From the NCBI GenBank assembly GCA_003131925.1, contig PKWC01000135.1:28651-37440 (forward strand): 8,790 nt of DNA, written 5' to 3'. Made by a program: the position numbers and the translations under genes. Positions 5,419-8,790 of this stretch are shown one piece after another; positions within the stretch are counted from its first letter, which is position 1; each line of letters begins with the position of its first letter. Under the pieces are notes generated by a model, which was not told where the DNA came from, searched no databases, and was given only the letters and a program-made list of their open reading frames with translations. The DNA is from Alphaproteobacteria bacterium (lineage in GTDB: Bacteria; Pseudomonadota; Alphaproteobacteria; Micropepsales; Micropepsaceae).

Positions 5419-6096
5419 TTACTCGCTCTTATCATGACATGCGACGTCGCATTCCTCACCTTCCCATGCCTCGAGGCCTTCCTTAACCAGGAAGTAGACG
5501 ATGGCGAGGGACGCGACGGAATCGATCCACCACGCACCAAATGTAAGCTGCGCCAGCAGGCCGATAACAACTGTGAACGACAACCAACCACAGGCGATGC
5601 CCTCAAACGCGTCCGCACGCAGCGCACGGCTCCCGAGCCCCCCTGCAACCGTAAGCTTTCGCTTCGATAGAAAAAACATGATTGGAATTGCAGCAATCGT
5701 GAGTATGAGCCCGGCCGGGGAGAACTCGGCTTTGTGATGTTGCAACAACCCCCACGCGGCAGCGGCGACCACAAAAGTCGCCAGGGCGAACAACAGTGCG
5801 CCGGCGATCCTGCTCGCACGCTGCTCGATAGTTTCCGAGAATGGGCGGGCGTCTCTTAGCTCCATCGACAAACGCCACACGAGGATGCCTGCGGACGCAA
5901 GTTCGATGATGCTGTCGATACCGAACGCGAGTAGCAAGAGACTGTGAGCAACGACGCCGGCAGCGACTGCCACCGCCGCTTCGATTAGCATCCAGGCGAT
6001 CGTAACCCATTCCAACCAGAACGCTTCTCGAACAAACGCCTGTCGTACGCCCTCGTCGGTTCCAGTTTGGACAGAAGTGGCGCGTTCATCGTTCAT
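5419..6096 (-). CDS. Short CDF-type cation transporter
   Basis: This 225-residue inner-membrane protein of the cation diffusion facilitator superfamily would export divalent metal by proton antiport. About six membrane helices are seen. Acidic residues placed like the CDF transport site are Asp61 and Glu65 in FGIDSIIE (helix 2), Asp162 and Glu165 in RADAFE (helix 5), and Asp192 in WWIDS (helix 6). The protein ends soon after helix 6 in EGEECDVACHDKSE. It therefore lacks the cytoplasmic metal-sensing domain that brings canonical CDF proteins to about 300 residues. The short tail with Cys216, Cys220 and His221 could bind metal instead. The metal is not predictable. I chose ATG at 6096 over a GTG at 6102: GGGA lies 9-12 nt before the ATG but only about 3-6 nt before the GTG. 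It is the first gene of a tight pair with uppP. Confidence 0.85.
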   Translation of the reverse strand: MNDERATSVQTGTDEGVRQAFVREAFWLEWVTIAWMLIEAAVAVAAGVVAHSLLLLAFGIDSIIELASAGILVWRLSMELRDARPFSETIEQRASRIAGALLFALATFVVAAAAWGLLQHHKAEFSPAGLILTIAAIPIMFFLSKRKLTVAGGLGSRALRADAFEGIACGWLSFTVVIGLLAQLTFGAWWIDSVASLAIVYFLVKEGLEAWEGEECDVACHDKSE

Positions 6097-6159
6097 GCTC
6101 ACGTTCCCGTTCTAAACCGTCGGCACTCCCAGCCTACGACGTCCGCGACCACATCTATG

Positions 6160-6182
6160 ATCACACATCGCACATATGTGAT
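6160..6182. promoter_or_regulatory. 23-bp inverted repeat at the end of the RND pump gene, possible operator
   Basis: Arms ATCACACAT (6160-6168) and ATATGTGAT (6174-6182) match at 8 of 9 pairs around a 5-nt centre. The site overlaps the pump stop codon and also contains the perfect palindrome CACATATGTG (6171-6180). It is AT-rich with no T-run, so it is not a typical intrinsic terminator. It lies about 65 bp upstream of the CDF-uppP pair, where an operator for that pair could sit. The matching regulator is not in the window. Confidence 0.45.
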
Positions 6183-8790
6183 ACATTGCGAGCTCCGCCA
6201 AGCTGCCAGCCCTTAACGAGCGCATAGATCGCGGGAATCACGACCAGCGTCAGCAAGGTCGACGATATCATGCCGCCGACCAGCGGCACGGCGATGCGGC
6301 GCATGACTTCGGAACCGGCGCCGGTGCTCCAAAGAATCGGCAGAAGCCCGGCCATGATCGCTGCGACGGTCATCATCTTGGGACGCACCCGTTCGACCGC
6401 GCCTTCCATGATCGCATCGTAAAGGTCCTTGGCTGTGACGGGCGCGCCTTCCCCGCCTCGACGCTCGCGGATCGAGCGATAGGCATTGTCGAGATAGATG
6501 AGCATGACGACGCCGGTCTCCGCCGCGACACCCGCCAGCGCGATGAAGCCCACGACAACAGCCACACTGAAATTGAAGCCCATGAGATACATGAGCCAAA
6601 GGCCGCCGGTGAGCGCGAACGGGACTGAAAGCATCACAATCAACGTCTCCGTCAGACGGCGGAAGTTGAGGTAGAGCAAAAGAAAAATGAGAAACAGCGT
6701 CAAAGGCACAACGGTTTGCAACCGCGCCTTCGCGCGCTCCAGATACTCGAATTGGCCGCTCCATTCGACGTGATAGCCGGTTGGCAGTTTGATTGAACTC
6801 TGGACGGCCTTTTGCGCGTCGGCCACATAGCCGCCGAGATCACGGCCCTGCAAATCGACATAGATGTAATCCACGAGCTGGGCGTTTTCAGTGCGGATGG
6901 AAGGTGGCCCCTGAGCCATGCTGACGGTTGCGACTTCTCCAAGCGGAATTGATGCGCCGTCTGGGGCATCAACGAGCACTTGGCTGGCGACAGCCTGCGG
7001 ATCGGACCGGAAGTCCCTTGGATAGCGCACGTTCACGCTATAACGCTCACGGCCTTCGATAGTCTCCGTCACCATCTCGCCGCCAAGCGCGGTCTGGACG
7101 GTATTCTGCACATCGTCCACGCTGAGCCCGTAGCGAGCCAGCGCCATCCGGTTGGGTTCGATGTTGAGGTAATAGCCGCCCAGAACGCGTTCTGCGAAGG
7201 CGCTGGTTGTTCCTGGCACACTCCGCAGAACCCGCTCGATCTCGGCGGACAATCTGTCGAGTTCGGCAAGATTGTTCCCGTACAGCTTCACGCCGACCGG
7301 CGTGCGGATGCCTGTGGAGAGCATATCGATCCGGGCCTTGATCGGCATCGTCCAAGCGTTGCTGACGCCGGGGAACATGAGAGCGCCATTCATGTCGGCG
7401 ATCAGCTTGTCCATTGTCGTGCCTGCGGGCCATTGGGCCTCGGGCTTCAGATTGATGACCGTTTCAAACATCTCCATCGGCGCAGGATCGGTTGCAGTAT
7501 CGGCGCGTCCGGCCTTGCCGAAGACCGATTCGACCTCGGGAAAGGATTTGATGATGCGATCCTGAACTTGAATGAGCTGGGCAGCTTTTGTGACGGACAT
7601 GCTGGGAAGGCTTACCGGCATGTAAAGCAGTGTGCCTTCGTTCAACGTCGGCATGAACTCACTGCCGATACGCGTCATGGGGTAGATCGAGATCACGAGA
7701 ATAACGGCTGCAATCGCAATTGTCAGCTTGCGATTGCGGAGCACGGTTTCAATGGCGGGCCGATAGACGGCAATCAGCGCCCGGTTAAGGGGATTCTTCC
7801 GTTCCGGCATGATCCGCCCGCGCACGCACAATTGCATCAACACGGGCACGAGGGTCACCGACAGCAGAGCCGCGGCCGCGAGCGAGAAGGTGTAGGTATA
7901 GACGAGCGGCTTGAAGAGCCTGCCTTCCTGTGCCTCCAGCGTGAACACCGGCGCGAAGGACACGGTGATCACGAGCAGACTGAAAAACAGCGCCGGACCC
8001 ACCTCAATCGCCGCTTTGATCAGAATATCGGCGCGGTTTGCACCCGGTGGCGCACGCTCCAGCCGCTTGTGCGCGTTCTCGATCATGACGATAGCGGCAT
8101 CCACCATCGCACCGATGGCGATGGCGATCCCGCCGAGGCTCATGATGTTGGAGCTGATACCGATGGCCCCCATGATGATAAAGGCAGTCAGGACGCCTAC
8201 CGGCAGCATGATGATTGCGACCAGAGCGCTGCGCGCGTGCATGAGGAAGATCAGGCAGACAAGCGCAATGATGACGCTTTCCTCGAACAGCGTGCGCTTC
8301 AAGGTGTCGATAGCGCGATAGATGAGGTTCGAGCGGTCGTAGACCGGGACGATCTTCACGCCGTTTGGCAGACTGCTCGCGATCTCTGCGATCTTCTGTT
8401 TGACGTTCTTGATCACCGTGAGCGCGTTTTCTCCGTCGCGCTGAAGCACGATGCCGCTCACCACCTCCCCAAGACCATTCAGTTCCGTGAGCCCTCGCCG
8501 TTCATCGGGACCAAGTTCGACGCGCGCCACGTCGCGCAGCAGGACCGGTGTCCCGCCCGTGGTCTTGAGGACAATCTGTTCGAGGTCGCCGATGCTTTTG
8601 ATGCGACCAAGCGCGCGCACCATGTATTCGCGCTCGGCCATCTCGATCACGCTCCCGCCGACTTCCATGTTGCTCGCGCGGATTGCGGCGGTCACCTTCG
8701 AGAGCAGAATGCCGTAGGCGCGCAGCTTTTCAGGATCGACCACCACCTGATATTGCTTGACGAAGCCGCCCACGCTCGCGACTTCGGCGA
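6161..8790 (-). CDS. cusA: CusA-type heavy-metal RND efflux pump, N-terminus outside window
   Basis: The reading frame runs off the window edge. About 876 residues are present and roughly 170 N-terminal residues should be missing, judged from E. coli CusA (1047). The codon at 8773 is GTG inside the conserved EVASVGG stretch and not a start. This is the inner-membrane proton-driven subunit of a tripartite CusCBA-like pump. The helix 4 motif AIGAMVDAAIVMIENAHK (Asp codon 8099-8101) is of CusA type rather than CzcA type. The proton-relay Glu (AGVAAE, 6518-6520) and Lys (RVRPK, 6377-6379) are kept. Of the three CusA methionines that hold Cu(I)/Ag(I), the one in RIDMLSTGI (7322-7324) and the one in GGEM (7073-7075) are present, but the third is replaced by Ser in GPPSIRTEN (6899-6901). 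The metal is therefore uncertain. The C-terminal tail is short and coincides with an inverted repeat. Confidence 0.93.
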   Translation of the reverse strand, partial: AEVASVGGFVKQYQVVVDPEKLRAYGILLSKVTAAIRASNMEVGGSVIEMAEREYMVRALGRIKSIGDLEQIVLKTTGGTPVLLRDVARVELGPDERRGLTELNGLGEVVSGIVLQRDGENALTVIKNVKQKIAEIASSLPNGVKIVPVYDRSNLIYRAIDTLKRTLFEESVIIALVCLIFLMHARSALVAIIMLPVGVLTAFIIMGAIGISSNIMSLGGIAIAIGAMVDAAIVMIENAHKRLERAPPGANRADILIKAAIEVGPALFFSLLVITVSFAPVFTLEAQEGRLFKPLVYTYTFSLAAAALLSVTLVPVLMQLCVRGRIMPERKNPLNRALIAVYRPAIETVLRNRKLTIAIAAVILVISIYPMTRIGSEFMPTLNEGTLLYMPVSLPSMSVTKAAQLIQVQDRIIKSFPEVESVFGKAGRADTATDPAPMEMFETVINLKPEAQWPAGTTMDKLIADMNGALMFPGVSNAWTMPIKARIDMLSTGIRTPVGVKLYGNNLAELDRLSAEIERVLRSVPGTTSAFAERVLGGYYLNIEPNRMALARYGLSVDDVQNTVQTALGGEMVTETIEGRERYSVNVRYPRDFRSDPQAVASQVLVDAPDGASIPLGEVATVSMAQGPPSIRTENAQLVDYIYVDLQGRDLGGYVADAQKAVQSSIKLPTGYHVEWSGQFEYLERAKARLQTVVPLTLFLIFLLLYLNFRRLTETLIVMLSVPFALTGGLWLMYLMGFNFSVAVVVGFIALAGVAAETGVVMLIYLDNAYRSIRERRGGEGAPVTAKDLYDAIMEGAVERVRPKMMTVAAIMAGLLPILWSTGAGSEVMRRIAVPLVGGMISSTLLTLVVIPAIYALVKGWQLGGARNVSHMCDV

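Noticed and set aside
8771..8773. GTG as the start of the RND pump
   Set aside because: The codons upstream, up to the window edge, continue the conserved family stretch AEVAS before VGG, so the gene extends beyond the window.

Overview
The window looks like a heavy-metal and arsenic resistance region from a GC-rich alphaproteobacterium, probably of the Hyphomicrobiales. This placement is inferred from protein style, in particular an AqpS-type arsenic channel like that of Sinorhizobium and a CusA-type pump, and not from a marker gene. Every supported gene lies on the minus strand, so transcription runs from high to low coordinates. No RNA gene, insertion sequence, CRISPR array or plasmid function was recognised.

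Layout in order of transcription: (1) positions 8790 to 6161 hold most of a CusA-type heavy-metal RND pump, cut by the window edge at its N-terminus. (2) A short gap with a 23-bp inverted repeat leads to a tight two-gene unit, a compact CDF-type cation transporter and an UppP/BacA-type undecaprenyl-diphosphate phosphatase, separated by 3 nt. (3) Just after uppP lies a short fossil: ten codons identical in protein sequence to the C-terminal tail of the CusA-type pump, differing only at synonymous third positions. A second RND pump gene therefore seems once to have ended here. (4) Next comes a class I SAM-dependent methyltransferase of the METTL7-like type. (5) A compact ars operon follows: arsR, arsI (C-As lyase), arsC (thioredoxin-type arsenate reductase) and an aqpS-like aquaglyceroporin. 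Its promoter carries a perfect TTGACA box and a palindrome that covers the -10 region and the arsR start codon. Each pair of neighbouring ars genes overlaps (35 nt, 1 nt, 4 nt). (6) About 200 bp downstream is a secreted Asp-box (BNR) beta-propeller protein annotated as sialidase-like.

How the parts may work together: ArsI would break trivalent methyl- or aromatic arsenicals down to arsenite, ArsC would reduce arsenate to arsenite, and arsenite would leave by diffusion through the aquaglyceroporin. No ArsB, Acr3 or ArsA is encoded in the window. ArsR, with a CC-x6-C metal site, would control the set. The RND pump and CDF transporter would handle other metal cations. The role of UppP and the methyltransferase among these genes is not known. 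The points most worth a second look are the pump-less ArsI/ArsC/AqpS operon, the probably leaderless self-controlled arsR start, the RND fossil between uppP and the methyltransferase, and the uppP-CDF pairing.
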